DNA from: Solimonas marina
GTDB lineage: Bacteria; Pseudomonadota; Gammaproteobacteria; Nevskiales; Nevskiaceae
DNA length: 64,000 nucleotides
Assembly (NCBI RefSeq): GCF_012241385.1
Contig: NZ_JAAVXB010000001.1
Coordinates: 62,001-126,000 of the forward strand
Reading direction: 5' to 3'
Shown here piece by piece: positions 48,489 through 57,038 of this stretch (its first letter is position 1; each line of letters starts with the position of its first letter). Position numbers and translations under genes: made by a program. The notes beneath the pieces were generated by a model, which did not search any database, was not told the DNA's origin, and was given only the letters and a program-made list of their open reading frames with translations.

Positions 48489-49151
48489 TCAGTGCAGGTG
48501 CCAACCCGCCTCGATGCGGAACACCGTCGTGTCGTAGGTACCGACATCGCCGCCGACGTCGATCCATTGCTGACCGGCCTCGCCGCGCACGAAGAACGTG
48601 CGCGTCACGTCCCAGCGCAAGCCCATCGCTGCGCCGTAGCTGACGTCACTTTCCGAGTGGGTCGGCACATAGCTGCCACAGACATAGCCCCACCAGGGGT
48701 CGTACCAGCACACGCCCTGCGGCGGGCCATCCGGAATGTCGGTATCGATGAACGCCATGCCGATCTGCGCGCGCAGATACGGCGTGACGGGCCCAGGATT
48801 GAAGTAGTACGTGCCGTCGAGTGCGAGAATGCCGACATCGGTCTTGCCGGACATGTGCGCACCGCCGCGGCTGCCGTCGATCGTCGCGTCGTAATCGACC
48901 TGGTTCCAGTCGAAGGTCGCGCCGAGCGCCCAATGCGCATCGACGTTGTAGAACAGACCGAAACCCAGGCCGACACTGTTGTCGGTGCTGGTTTTGGCGC
49001 CATCCACGGTGTCGTCACTGCCGAGCGCGTCGTTGACGCGCACCGTCATGTCCCATGTGCCGCCACGCTGGAGCGCGCCCTGCTGCGCCATCGCCGGAGC
49101 GGCCGCGATCGCGCCGCCCAGCACCGTCATCACCACGATCAATCGATTCAT
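48489..49151 (-). CDS. OmpW family outer-membrane protein
   Basis: A 220-residue protein with signal peptide (LIVVMTVLGGAIAAAPAMAQ) and an eight-stranded barrel. Visible strands are WDMTVRVNDALGSD, GLGFGLFYNVDAHWALGATF and TVFRIEAGWHLH, the last ending in the mature C-terminus. A loop holds a WYDPWWGYVCGSY stretch that is richer in aromatic residues than usual. OmpW barrels let small hydrophobic molecules cross. The neighbouring fadE unit makes a role in fatty-acid or alkane-like substrates conceivable, but nothing in the sequence proves it. Confidence 0.88.
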   Translation of the reverse strand: MNRLIVVMTVLGGAIAAAPAMAQQGALQRGGTWDMTVRVNDALGSDDTVDGAKTSTDNSVGLGFGLFYNVDAHWALGATFDWNQVDYDATIDGSRGGAHMSGKTDVGILALDGTYYFNPGPVTPYLRAQIGMAFIDTDIPDGPPQGVCWYDPWWGYVCGSYVPTHSESDVSYGAAMGLRWDVTRTFFVRGEAGQQWIDVGGDVGTYDTTVFRIEAGWHLH

Positions 49152-49550
49152 GAGCCACCTCGCTGGACCGCAGTCTAGAGATCGGCGGCCGGCACTCGTG
49201 TATCGCTGTGTAGCAAGGCCTGCGAGCGATACATCGCCTTCAGTGCCGCGATTTCATCGAGATAGATTGAACGGCCGGGCGATCAACGGCGGCGTGTTCG
49301 CCGGCTTCTTCACCGCGGCGCATCGTGCGTGGCGCAGACGCTTCGCCACCGGCAGCGGTGCGAGCATTGCCGCAACACCGCTGCAGACCTGCGTCATCGA
49401 GACTGCCATCACGCGGCAGGGTTCAGGATGGATTCATTGCTCGCGACCAAGATGCGCGGGACGGTTAAGGGAGCAATGCAGTGCGTTGTGCAGCATCCCG
49501 GCAGCGCGCTCGCGACTTTCTTCAGTCGGATCCACCCGAGGAAAGCAATA
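49152..49550. other. 399-bp divergent intergenic region ompW / OmpA-family gene
   Basis: It must carry the promoters of both outer-membrane genes. I see a GAGGAAAG ribosome-binding site just before 49551, but no clear -35/-10 pair, repeat or convincing small ORF; open frames here have no ribosome-binding site and unusual composition. Confidence 0.4.
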
Positions 49551-50693
49551 ATGAAAATGAAACACACGCTGATCGCGTTCGCGCTACTGGCTGGGGGCAC
49601 CCAAGCCGCCATGGCGGCGGATGACACCACCACCCCGTACATGGGCATCCAGGGCACTTACGAGTGGCCCGACCAAGCCCGCGATACTGACGATGGTTTG
49701 GGCGGCAAGCTGCTGTTCGGCTTCCCGATGAACGAATATTTCGCCCCGGAAATTCAGCTGTACGGCCTCAGCACCAGCCGCAACAACAGCTCCAAGCATG
49801 ACGGCCAGTACGGCGCGGGCCTGAATTTCGCCGTCTATCCGTTCATGCGCTCGAGCTGGTTCTCGCCGTTCCTGCTCGCCGGTGGCGGTGGCGAATATGA
49901 AGACCGCTCGCACGACAGCGACGTCTACCCGTATTTGAGCGCTGGTGGCGGCTTCCTCATCAATCTCAACGAGAGCAAGACGGCGGCGATTCGCGTCGAC
50001 GCGGCGCGTTACTGGGTTTACGACAACGACGTCGAGTCCAACCGCAGCCACGTGATGGACACGCGTATCAACGCCGGTGTGCAGTTCTCGCTCGGCGGCA
50101 AAGAAGCGCCGCCCCCGCCACCGCCCCCGCCGCCGGCTCCAAAGGACACCGATGGTGACGGCGTGATCGATTCGATGGACCAGTGCCCAGGCACTCCGGC
50201 TGGCGTCAAGGTCGACTCGCGTGGCTGCCCGCTGCCGCCGCCTCCGCCGCCGAAGGACAGCGACCATGACGGTGTGATGGATCCGCAGGATGCCTGCCCG
50301 GATACGCCGTACGGCATGAAGGTCGATGCTCGTGGTTGTGCGATTCGCGAAGCCAAGATCATCCTGCACGACATCAACTTCGAGTTCGACTCGTCGCGCC
50401 TGAAGTCGTCGTCCAAGCTCGAACTGGACAAGATCGCTGCCGGCCTCAAGGGCCAGCCGACCATGGGCCTGATGATCGAGGGTCATACCGACGCCACCGG
50501 CCCGGACGCGTACAACATGAAGCTGTCGAAGGCGCGCGCCAACGCCGCTCGCGATTATCTGATCTCGCAGGGGATCGAGGCGTCGCGTCTGGAAGCGACT
50601 GGCTTTGGCGAGACCAAGCCGATCGCGACCAACAAGACCAAGGAAGGCCGTGCGGAAAACCGCCGCGTCGAATTCAAGGTCACCAAGCAGTAA
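49551..50693 (+). CDS. OmpA-family protein with thrombospondin type-3 repeats
   Basis: A 380-residue protein with signal peptide (LIAFALLAGGTQAAMA). An N-terminal barrel of about 165 residues starts YMGIQGTYEWPDQARD. A Pro-rich linker (PPPPPPPPAP) is followed by two calcium-binding TSP3-type repeats (DTDGDGVIDSMDQCPG and DSDHDGVMDPQDACPD) separated by a second Pro run. The peptidoglycan-binding OmpA domain follows (INFEFDSSRLKSSSKLELDK, GHTDATGPDAYNMKLSKARA). It anchors the outer membrane to the cell wall, with OprF-like architecture. A strong terminator follows. Confidence 0.95.
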   Translation: MKMKHTLIAFALLAGGTQAAMAADDTTTPYMGIQGTYEWPDQARDTDDGLGGKLLFGFPMNEYFAPEIQLYGLSTSRNNSSKHDGQYGAGLNFAVYPFMRSSWFSPFLLAGGGGEYEDRSHDSDVYPYLSAGGGFLINLNESKTAAIRVDAARYWVYDNDVESNRSHVMDTRINAGVQFSLGGKEAPPPPPPPPPAPKDTDGDGVIDSMDQCPGTPAGVKVDSRGCPLPPPPPPKDSDHDGVMDPQDACPDTPYGMKVDARGCAIREAKIILHDINFEFDSSRLKSSSKLELDKIAAGLKGQPTMGLMIEGHTDATGPDAYNMKLSKARANAARDYLISQGIEASRLEATGFGETKPIATNKTKEGRAENRRVEFKVTKQ

Positions 50694-50713
50694 ACAGCCC
50701 TGGCGCTGACCCG

Positions 50714-50744
50714 GCCCCGGCGACGACAGACGCCGGGGCTTTTT
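50714..50744 (+). terminator. Intrinsic terminator after the OmpA-family gene
   Basis: Arms GCCCCGGCG / CGCCGGGGC (50714-50722 and 50731-50739), 8-nt loop, T5 at 50740-50744. Confidence 0.93.
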
Positions 50745-50772
50745 CATGCGCGGGTTACATCGGTAATGGCGC

Positions 50773-52545
50773 TCAACGCGCCAGACGGTCGCGGTGTGGC
50801 GCCAGCTCCGCCAGTGCGTGCTGATAGGCGCGCTCGACGATCTCGTCCATGCGCTTCCAGTCGAACATGCCGATGCGCTCGACCGGCATGCGCAGGTAAC
50901 GATCGGCACGTGCGGCGCGCGCGGCGACGCCGCTTTCGCTGGTCAGCGTCGCCGTGCGAAACAGGATCGACAGCAGGCGCGGTGCATCGTCACCCTTGAG
51001 ACCGAACGCGCCTTCCGGATCCGGACCTTCGACGCCCGGCGCTTCAACCCCACCTTCGGTGCTGACGTCGGAGGCGATGATCGGCCCGCGATCCAGCGAC
51101 TGCATGACGTCGGTCGGCAGACTGTTGATCACCGAACCGTCGGCATACAGTTCGCCGTTGTAGACCAGCGGCGGCGCAACACCCGGCACCGCCATGCTGG
51201 TCGCCGTCCACAGATAGACCGGGCCATGGTGGTGGGCGACAGCCGTACCGCGGCTGAGGTTCGTCGTCATGCAGAAGAACGGCCGCCGTAATGATTCGAT
51301 GCTGCGGTCGCCAAAGGTGTCATGCAGATGGCGAACGAACTTGCGACCGCGGATCAGCGATACCGTCGGCAGCACGTAGTCGTTCAGATAGTTGTGCGCA
51401 ACGAAGGTCTCGCGGGCGATGCGGCGGATATTGTCGATCGACTCCTCGCAGGCCAGCAGCGCCGCAAAGTACGCGCCCATGCTCGAACCGCCGACCACGT
51501 CGACCGGGATACGCAGATCACGCAGGGCTTGCAGCAAGCCGACGTGCGCAAAGCCCCGCGCGCCGCCGCCGCCGAGCACCAGACCGACACCGCGGCCGGT
51601 CAGCTGCCGTGCCAGGCTGGCGAAATCCTCTTCGCGATCGGCGCGCACGAAGTAATGCGCGCGCGCACCCGCGCGCTGCTTCCAGGCCAGCACCGGGCCG
51701 GCCGGCATACCGGCAGCGCGAACGATGACGAGGTCGACGGTCGCACGCGTGCCGCTGCTTTGCAGCGCCTCGAGCATCGCGCCATGCGGCTCGCGCTCGG
51801 CAGCGTCGATCACCAGCAGCACGCGATCGGCCTGGCGCATACAGCGCCGCGCCCAGGGCTGCGAGCCGGCATCGGCGAGGTAGACGGGCTGCACACCGCG
51901 CGCCTCGAGTACGTTCAGATATTCGATCAACCGCCGCGCCGCGTGCGCGTCGGCGCGCATCGCCTCGCGGTCGTCGGCATTGAAGGCCTGCTCGATCGTG
52001 CGCAGATCGACCAGCTGGGTCTCGCCGAGGCTGGACAAGGTCTCGACCAGGCGTTCGGCGACGAGACGCGCAGGGGCCGACGGCGTCGCCGCGACCACGG
52101 CAAGACTGTTGCGTTCGTTGACGGTCGCCGCGTGCGGCGCGACGCTGGCGTTCTGCCGCAGGCGGCGCGTAATCAAGCGCGTCAGGCGCAGCAGAGCATC
52201 CGGAAACGGCCGTAGCGCATCGAGCATCGCCGATGTCGGCAGACGCACGAGCACGCTGTCGCGGACCGCATAGACGTCGGCCGAATGCCGCTCACCGAGC
52301 ACCGCACCGATCTCGCCGGTCGGCTGCAAGCGCGTGATGACGTCGGTGACGCGCCCATCGGCCAGCACCGCGCGCAGCCGGCCGGTGGCAACGATGAAGA
52401 TGTGATCGGAGTCCTCGCCCTGCGCGAAAACCCGCTCACCGCTGGGCACGTCGACCAGCGTCGCATCGCCGGCCAGCGCGTCGAGCGCGCCGTCGTCGAC
52501 GCCGGCGAACAGGGGGCACTGACCGAGAATCTCGCGGGCATTCAT
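50773..52545 (-). CDS. Cyclic-nucleotide-domain patatin-like phospholipase (NTE/RssA-like)
   Basis: A 590-residue protein. Residues 1-125 are a cNMP-binding-type domain (HIFIVATGRLRAVLADG, GEIGAVLGERHSADVYAVRD). A middle region of about 170 residues is of variable sequence. The patatin phospholipase domain from about residue 310 has the oxyanion loop GLVLGGGGARGFAHVG, the nucleophile Ser near 353 in VVGGSSMGAYFAAL, and the catalytic Asp near 467 in YADGSVINSLP. It resembles bacterial relatives of neuropathy target esterase that hydrolyse lysophospholipids. The start was set at MNAREILGQC; the frame is open far upstream across the next gene. Confidence 0.92.
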   Translation of the reverse strand: MNAREILGQCPLFAGVDDGALDALAGDATLVDVPSGERVFAQGEDSDHIFIVATGRLRAVLADGRVTDVITRLQPTGEIGAVLGERHSADVYAVRDSVLVRLPTSAMLDALRPFPDALLRLTRLITRRLRQNASVAPHAATVNERNSLAVVAATPSAPARLVAERLVETLSSLGETQLVDLRTIEQAFNADDREAMRADAHAARRLIEYLNVLEARGVQPVYLADAGSQPWARRCMRQADRVLLVIDAAEREPHGAMLEALQSSGTRATVDLVIVRAAGMPAGPVLAWKQRAGARAHYFVRADREEDFASLARQLTGRGVGLVLGGGGARGFAHVGLLQALRDLRIPVDVVGGSSMGAYFAALLACEESIDNIRRIARETFVAHNYLNDYVLPTVSLIRGRKFVRHLHDTFGDRSIESLRRPFFCMTTNLSRGTAVAHHHGPVYLWTATSMAVPGVAPPLVYNGELYADGSVINSLPTDVMQSLDRGPIIASDVSTEGGVEAPGVEGPDPEGAFGLKGDDAPRLLSILFRTATLTSESGVAARAARADRYLRMPVERIGMFDWKRMDEIVERAYQHALAELAPHRDRLAR

Positions 52546-52598
52546 CCTGCGCCGGAGTCTAGTCCCGTGCCCCGGAAATATCGAAACACCACAGCGCG

Positions 52599-53090
52599 CT
52601 AGCGGTGCAGCCACCAGGCGCCGGCCGCGAGCAGCGCCACCAGCAGCAAGGCCCAGTGCCACCACGGCCGTCCGGGCGCACGTTCGACGCCGAGCCGCGC
52701 GTCGATGTGCGCGTCGAGCAGCGCCAGATTGCGGCGGTTGGACTTGAAGACGAAGTCGGCCAGATCGCCGGCCACCGGCACCAACCCCAGGAGCGCGTCG
52801 AACACGACATTGCCGACCATGCGCGCCAGCAGCGGCCGCGGCGCGCGCAGCCGCGCGGCCTCGATGACGAACCAGCTGCCGAGCACCGCGCCGGCAACGT
52901 CGCCAATGCCGGGAATCAGGCCGATCAGCGCCTCGACACCGATCTGCCACCGCGTTCCAGGGACGCCGATGCCGCTGTCGAGCCAGGTCGCGTAACGACG
53001 CAACCGAGCGCGTGTAGCGTGCAAGCGGGCCGGGTCGATCGCCGAACCGGGACCGGACCCGGCCGCTTCCGGTAAACTTTTTCCATTCAT
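52599..53090 (-). CDS. DUF4112 domain protein
   Basis: A 163-residue protein of a widespread but uncharacterised membrane family. The signature is visible as GTRWQIGVEALIGLIPGIGD, and the paired second copy as VVFDALLGLVPVAGDLADFV. A C-terminal transmembrane helix (HWALLLVALLAAGAWWL) follows a basic linker. It lies 53 bp upstream of the patatin gene on the same strand and may be co-transcribed. Divergent from plsB. No function is established for the family. Confidence 0.85.
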   Translation of the reverse strand: MNGKSLPEAAGSGPGSAIDPARLHATRARLRRYATWLDSGIGVPGTRWQIGVEALIGLIPGIGDVAGAVLGSWFVIEAARLRAPRPLLARMVGNVVFDALLGLVPVAGDLADFVFKSNRRNLALLDAHIDARLGVERAPGRPWWHWALLLVALLAAGAWWLHR

Positions 53091-53170
53091 GGCGGGATGC
53101 GCGCCTGCGCACCGTATCGGCAAGGCACGGGCAGAGCCGCCCGCGACAGCAATTGTATTGAAGGAATCGC

Positions 53171-55729
53171 ATGCGCGCTCTGTTGAACAGCGCTTTGTAT
53201 AGCCTGGTCTGGTGGCTGTTCCGCCCGTTCAACGGGCTGGTCCGCTACAAGACCGCGCCGCACGCACTGCGCGACACGCTGAAGATCGACCCGACCAAAC
53301 CGGTCGTCTACATTCTCGCCCAGCGCTCCTGGGTCGACATGTTCGTGCTCGCGCGGATTTGCCGTGAGCACGTGCTGCCACCGCCGAATCGCACCGGGTC
53401 GAACTTCCCGACCGTCGAGCGCGCCGGCGTGGTCTACATGGACGCCCTGCTCGAAACGCGAATGCGGCCGACCGCACTGACGCGGCTGATCGAAACCGGC
53501 ATCGCGACCAAGAACTTCGACGCGCAGATGGTGCCGATCTCGATCTTCTGGGGGCGCGATCCGGGCAAGGAAACCAGCCTGTGGAAGCTGCTGTTCGCCG
53601 ATAGCGTGCAAGCCGGCCGCGTCCAGAAATTCTTCATCATGCTGTTCAACGGCCGTAACGTGCTGGCCAACTTCGGCCTGCCGTTTTCGTTCCGAGAATA
53701 CGTCGAGCGCACGCCCGAAGCGTCGATCGCGATCCGCAAACTGACGCGCGTCCTGCACTTCCATTTCCTGCGCGCGCGAACGGCCGCCCTGGGGCCGACG
53801 CTGCTGCGCCGCGGCGTCGTCATCGACGGCCTGCTCAACACCGAGAACGTGCTTCGCGCGATCGAACATGGTGCCGGCAAGCACGGCATGACGCGCGACA
53901 AGGCACGGGCCCACGCGCGCAAGTGCGCTGAAGAAATCGCCGCCAATTATTCGACGACGAGCATCAATTTCCTCGAACGCTTCCTCAACATCGTCGTCTT
54001 CAAGCGCGTGTTCGCCGGCATCGATGTGCAGGGCCTGGAACGCGTGCGCGAATTGGCGCAGCAGTACGAGTTGGTGTTCATGCCGTCGCACCGCTCGCAC
54101 GCCGATTATCTGTTGGTCAGCTATTCGCTGTATCAGGCCGGCATCGCGCCGCCGCACATCGCAGCCGGCGTCAATCTGAACTTCTGGCCGGTCGGCAGTC
54201 TGCTGCGCCGCTGCGGCGCGTTCTACCTGCGCCGCAGCTTCTCCGGCGATCAGATCTACACCGCGGTGTTCCGCGCCTATGTTGCGGCGCTGATCCGCCG
54301 CGGCTACTCGATCGAATTCTTCCCCGAAGGCGGCCGCAGCCGCACCGGGCGCCTGCTGCAGCCGAAGACCGGCCTACTGTCGATGGTCGTCGAAGCCGGT
54401 CTGCGCCAGGACATTCGCCGCGTCGCCTTGATGCCGGTCTACATCGGCTACGACCGCGTCTGGGAAGTCGGCAGCTACACCAAGGAACTGCGCGGCGGCG
54501 CCAAGACCAAGGAATCGGCCGAAGGACTGCTCAAAGCCGGCAAGATTCTCGGCAAATCCTACGGCAAGCCGTACATCAATTTCGGCGAGCCGCTGGTGCT
54601 GCAGTCGTACGCGGACACGCATCTGCCGGGGTGGCGCGAAGCCGTCGCGCAAGACAGCGAGCAGATGCCGGCGGCGTTCAAGGATTTCGTCGCCAAGCTC
54701 GCGCTCGAAAACAGCCGCCGCATCAATGCCGCGGCGATCGCCAACCCGTCGGGTCTGGCGGCACTGGCGCTGCTGGCGTCGCCGCAGCGCGTCGTCGCGC
54801 ACGACGAATTCGTCGAACAGATCGGTTCGCTGATCTGGCTGCTCAAGGGCGGACCGGGCGGCGAACAGCGCTACATCCCGCTGACCGCACCGCAGGCGGT
54901 CGTCGAATGGAGCAGCCCGATCGGTCAGATCGCCCGGGTTCCGCATCCGTGGGGCGATCTGCACGGCGTTACCGCCCGCGATGCCGTGGCGCTGACCTAC
55001 AACCGCAACAACATCCAACACCTGTTCGCGATTCCGTCGCTGATCGCCAACCTGTTCCGCACGCGCCTGCTGCTGTCCGACGACGCGGTGATCATGGGCG
55101 TGCGTGCGCTCTACCCGTTCCTGCGTAACGAATACTTCCTGCGCTGGGAGCCGGAGCAGATCGAAGACGTGGTCAAGCAGTGGATCACGACGATGATCGG
55201 CCTAGGCCTGCTGTCACGCGAGAACGATCGCCTGCGCCGCCCGGAGGCCAACCAGCCGGCCTTCTCGACGCTGGCGATGCTCGGCCGCGTGCTCGGCGAA
55301 ACGCACGAGCGTTATTGCATGACAGCGCTGCTGCTCGCCGAGGAGCGGCGTACGCAGCAGCCGCTCAAGCGCGAGAAGTTCGAAGACGATTGCCGCCTGC
55401 TGGCCGAACGCATGGCGATTCTGACCGGCCGCGACGCACCGGAATTCTTCGACAAGGCCTTGTTCAAGGGCTACCTGAACACCTTGATCGAGATCGGCAT
55501 GGTCAGTGTCGCCGCCGACAAGACCCTGGCAGTGGATGCCCGCATCGACCGCATTGCCGAACGCTCGCAGGAGCTGCTGTCCGACGATGCACGGCAGATG
55601 CTGCTGCAGCTGCTGTCGCGCCGCCGGCTCAGCGAGCTGGCCGAAGAACAGGCCGTCGCAGTCGTCGACGAACCGGCGCAGGACGCCCCGGGAAAGCCCT
55701 CTCAAGAGCCGCCGGAAAAGCCGCTATAA
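53171..55729 (+). CDS. plsB: Glycerol-3-phosphate 1-O-acyltransferase PlsB
   Basis: An 852-residue membrane-associated enzyme that acylates glycerol-3-phosphate to start phospholipid synthesis. The HX4D catalytic motif is His307-Asp312 in MPSHRSHADYLLV. Further blocks are FYLRRSFSGDQIY, IEFFPEGGRSRTGRLLQPK and VYIGYDRVWEVGSY, all PlsB hallmarks. It is slightly longer than E. coli PlsB (807), owing to a C-terminal Ala/Pro/Glu tail. A compact terminator separates it from fkpA. Confidence 0.97.
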   Translation: MRALLNSALYSLVWWLFRPFNGLVRYKTAPHALRDTLKIDPTKPVVYILAQRSWVDMFVLARICREHVLPPPNRTGSNFPTVERAGVVYMDALLETRMRPTALTRLIETGIATKNFDAQMVPISIFWGRDPGKETSLWKLLFADSVQAGRVQKFFIMLFNGRNVLANFGLPFSFREYVERTPEASIAIRKLTRVLHFHFLRARTAALGPTLLRRGVVIDGLLNTENVLRAIEHGAGKHGMTRDKARAHARKCAEEIAANYSTTSINFLERFLNIVVFKRVFAGIDVQGLERVRELAQQYELVFMPSHRSHADYLLVSYSLYQAGIAPPHIAAGVNLNFWPVGSLLRRCGAFYLRRSFSGDQIYTAVFRAYVAALIRRGYSIEFFPEGGRSRTGRLLQPKTGLLSMVVEAGLRQDIRRVALMPVYIGYDRVWEVGSYTKELRGGAKTKESAEGLLKAGKILGKSYGKPYINFGEPLVLQSYADTHLPGWREAVAQDSEQMPAAFKDFVAKLALENSRRINAAAIANPSGLAALALLASPQRVVAHDEFVEQIGSLIWLLKGGPGGEQRYIPLTAPQAVVEWSSPIGQIARVPHPWGDLHGVTARDAVALTYNRNNIQHLFAIPSLIANLFRTRLLLSDDAVIMGVRALYPFLRNEYFLRWEPEQIEDVVKQWITTMIGLGLLSRENDRLRRPEANQPAFSTLAMLGRVLGETHERYCMTALLLAEERRTQQPLKREKFEDDCRLLAERMAILTGRDAPEFFDKALFKGYLNTLIEIGMVSVAADKTLAVDARIDRIAERSQELLSDDARQMLLQLLSRRRLSELAEEQAVAVVDEPAQDAPGKPSQEPPEKPL

Positions 55730-55740
55730 TCGGGCGGACC

Positions 55741-55761
55741 GGCGCGCTTCGCGCCTTTTTT
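55741..55761 (+). terminator. Intrinsic terminator after plsB
   Basis: Arms GGCGCG / CGCGCC with loop CTT (55741-55755), followed by T6. It lies between plsB and fkpA, so fkpA should have its own promoter or depend on read-through. Confidence 0.8.
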
Positions 55762-55778
55762 GCATCCGGACCTTTTAC

Positions 55779-56543
55779 ATGAAGAACACTGTTCGCCTTT
55801 TGGCTATTAGCCTTGCCGCTGCCGCGTTCGTCGCCGGCTGCGCCAAGAAGGATGATGACAAGTCCGCCGCGTCGGCCGACGCGAAGGGCACCACCGACGC
55901 CTCGCTGCAGACCGACGCGCAGAAGTTCGGTTATGCGATCGGCGTTGACCTCGGCAAGTCGCTGCAGCCGGTCAAGGATGATGTCGATGTCGCCGCGCTG
56001 AAGGCGGGCCTCGACGATGCGTTCTCCGGCGCCACGCCGAAGATGGACGAAGCGGCGCGTGAAGAGATCAAGAACACCGTCGCCAAGAAGATGCAGGAGC
56101 GCCAGATCAAGGAGCGCGCCGAGCAGGCGACCAAGAACAAGGACGAGGGCGAGAAGTTCCTCGAAGAGAACGCCAAGAAGCCGGGCGTGAAGGTCACCAA
56201 GTCGGGCCTGCAGTACGAAGTCGAGAAGGAAGGCAAGGGCCCGCACCCGAAGGCCACCGACACCGTCACCGTCAACTACGCCGGCACGCTGATCAATGGC
56301 GACGAGTTCGACAGCTCGTACAAGCGCGGCCAGCCGGTCAGCTTCCCGCTGAACAACGTGATCCCGGGCTGGACCGAAGGCGTGCAGCTGATGACGCCGG
56401 GCTCGAAGTACAAGTTCTTCATCCCGTCCGACCTCGCCTACGGCGAGCACGGCGCCGGCGTGAAGATCGGCCCGAACCAGGTGCTGATCTTCGAAGTCGA
56501 GCTGCTATCGATCGGCAAGGATGACGGCAAGGCCGAGAAGTAA
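55779..56543 (+). CDS. fkpA: FKBP-type peptidyl-prolyl isomerase (FkpA/Mip-like lipoprotein)
   Basis: A 254-residue protein. The signal (LLAISLAAAAFVAGCAKKDD) has a lipobox AGC. Residues about 40-145 are the helical dimerisation domain (KFGYAIGVDLGKSLQPVKDD and a charged helix with KKMQERQIKERAEQATKN). The FKBP catalytic domain follows, with TVNYAGTLINGDEFDSSYKR, FPLNNVIPGWTEGVQLM and DLAYGEHGAG. It is a periplasmic chaperone/isomerase; the lipid anchor follows the Mip pattern rather than soluble FkpA. Confidence 0.94.
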   Translation: MKNTVRLLAISLAAAAFVAGCAKKDDDKSAASADAKGTTDASLQTDAQKFGYAIGVDLGKSLQPVKDDVDVAALKAGLDDAFSGATPKMDEAAREEIKNTVAKKMQERQIKERAEQATKNKDEGEKFLEENAKKPGVKVTKSGLQYEVEKEGKGPHPKATDTVTVNYAGTLINGDEFDSSYKRGQPVSFPLNNVIPGWTEGVQLMTPGSKYKFFIPSDLAYGEHGAGVKIGPNQVLIFEVELLSIGKDDGKAEK

Positions 56544-56560
56544 GGCCTGAAGCTCCGCAA

Positions 56561-56586
56561 AAACGCCGCCTCCGGGCGGCGTTTTT
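56561..56586. terminator. Bidirectional terminator between fkpA and the GNAT gene
   Basis: Arms AAACGCCGCC / GGCGGCGTTT (56561-56570 and 56575-56584) with a TCCG loop, with A and T tracts on either side. It serves both converging genes. Confidence 0.88.
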
Positions 56587-56588
56587 CG

Positions 56589-57038
56589 TTACAGCGCCTT
56601 GCGCAGGCGCAAACCGTCCATGCCGTCGTCGTAGTAACCGCGCATGCGGCAGGCCTCGATATAACCCAGTCGCGCATACAGGGCGCGCGCCGCGGCATTG
56701 TCCTCGCGCACTTCCAGCGACACGGTGCGCTTGCGCGCACGCCGCGCGGCCTGCTCGGCGGTTTGCACCAACTGCTGACCGATGCCCTGCCCGCGTGCCT
56801 GCGGTTCGACGACCAACGAATAGATGCGGGCCACCGAGGCGCCGCGCCGCGTCAGCAACACCAGGGCGCCCAGCACCGGGGCGCGGCCGTAAACCCAGAT
56901 CTTTGCACTCGGTCGCCGCAGCAGCCGCAGCAGACCGGCGCGCGTCATGCGATCGCCGGGGAAATGGCGCTCCAGACCGAGAATGTCGTCGACGTCGCGC
57001 CGGGTCGCGCGACGCACGGCCGGCGCGACGTCTCTCAT
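56589..57038 (-). CDS. GNAT N-acetyltransferase
   Basis: A 149-residue acetyltransferase with motif A LVVEPQARGQGIGQQLVQTA (Q/RxxGxG/A acetyl-CoA loop) and the C-terminal LGYIEACRMRGYYDDG typical of RimI-like GNATs. The true start is at MRDVAPAVRR; the longer open frame upstream is inside the next gene. It overlaps the stop of the ATP-grasp gene by ATGA, so the two are translationally coupled. That pairing suggests they modify the same molecule, perhaps a peptide or amino-acid derivative. Confidence 0.88.
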   Translation of the reverse strand: MRDVAPAVRRATRRDVDDILGLERHFPGDRMTRAGLLRLLRRPSAKIWVYGRAPVLGALVLLTRRGASVARIYSLVVEPQARGQGIGQQLVQTAEQAARRARKRTVSLEVREDNAAARALYARLGYIEACRMRGYYDDGMDGLRLRKAL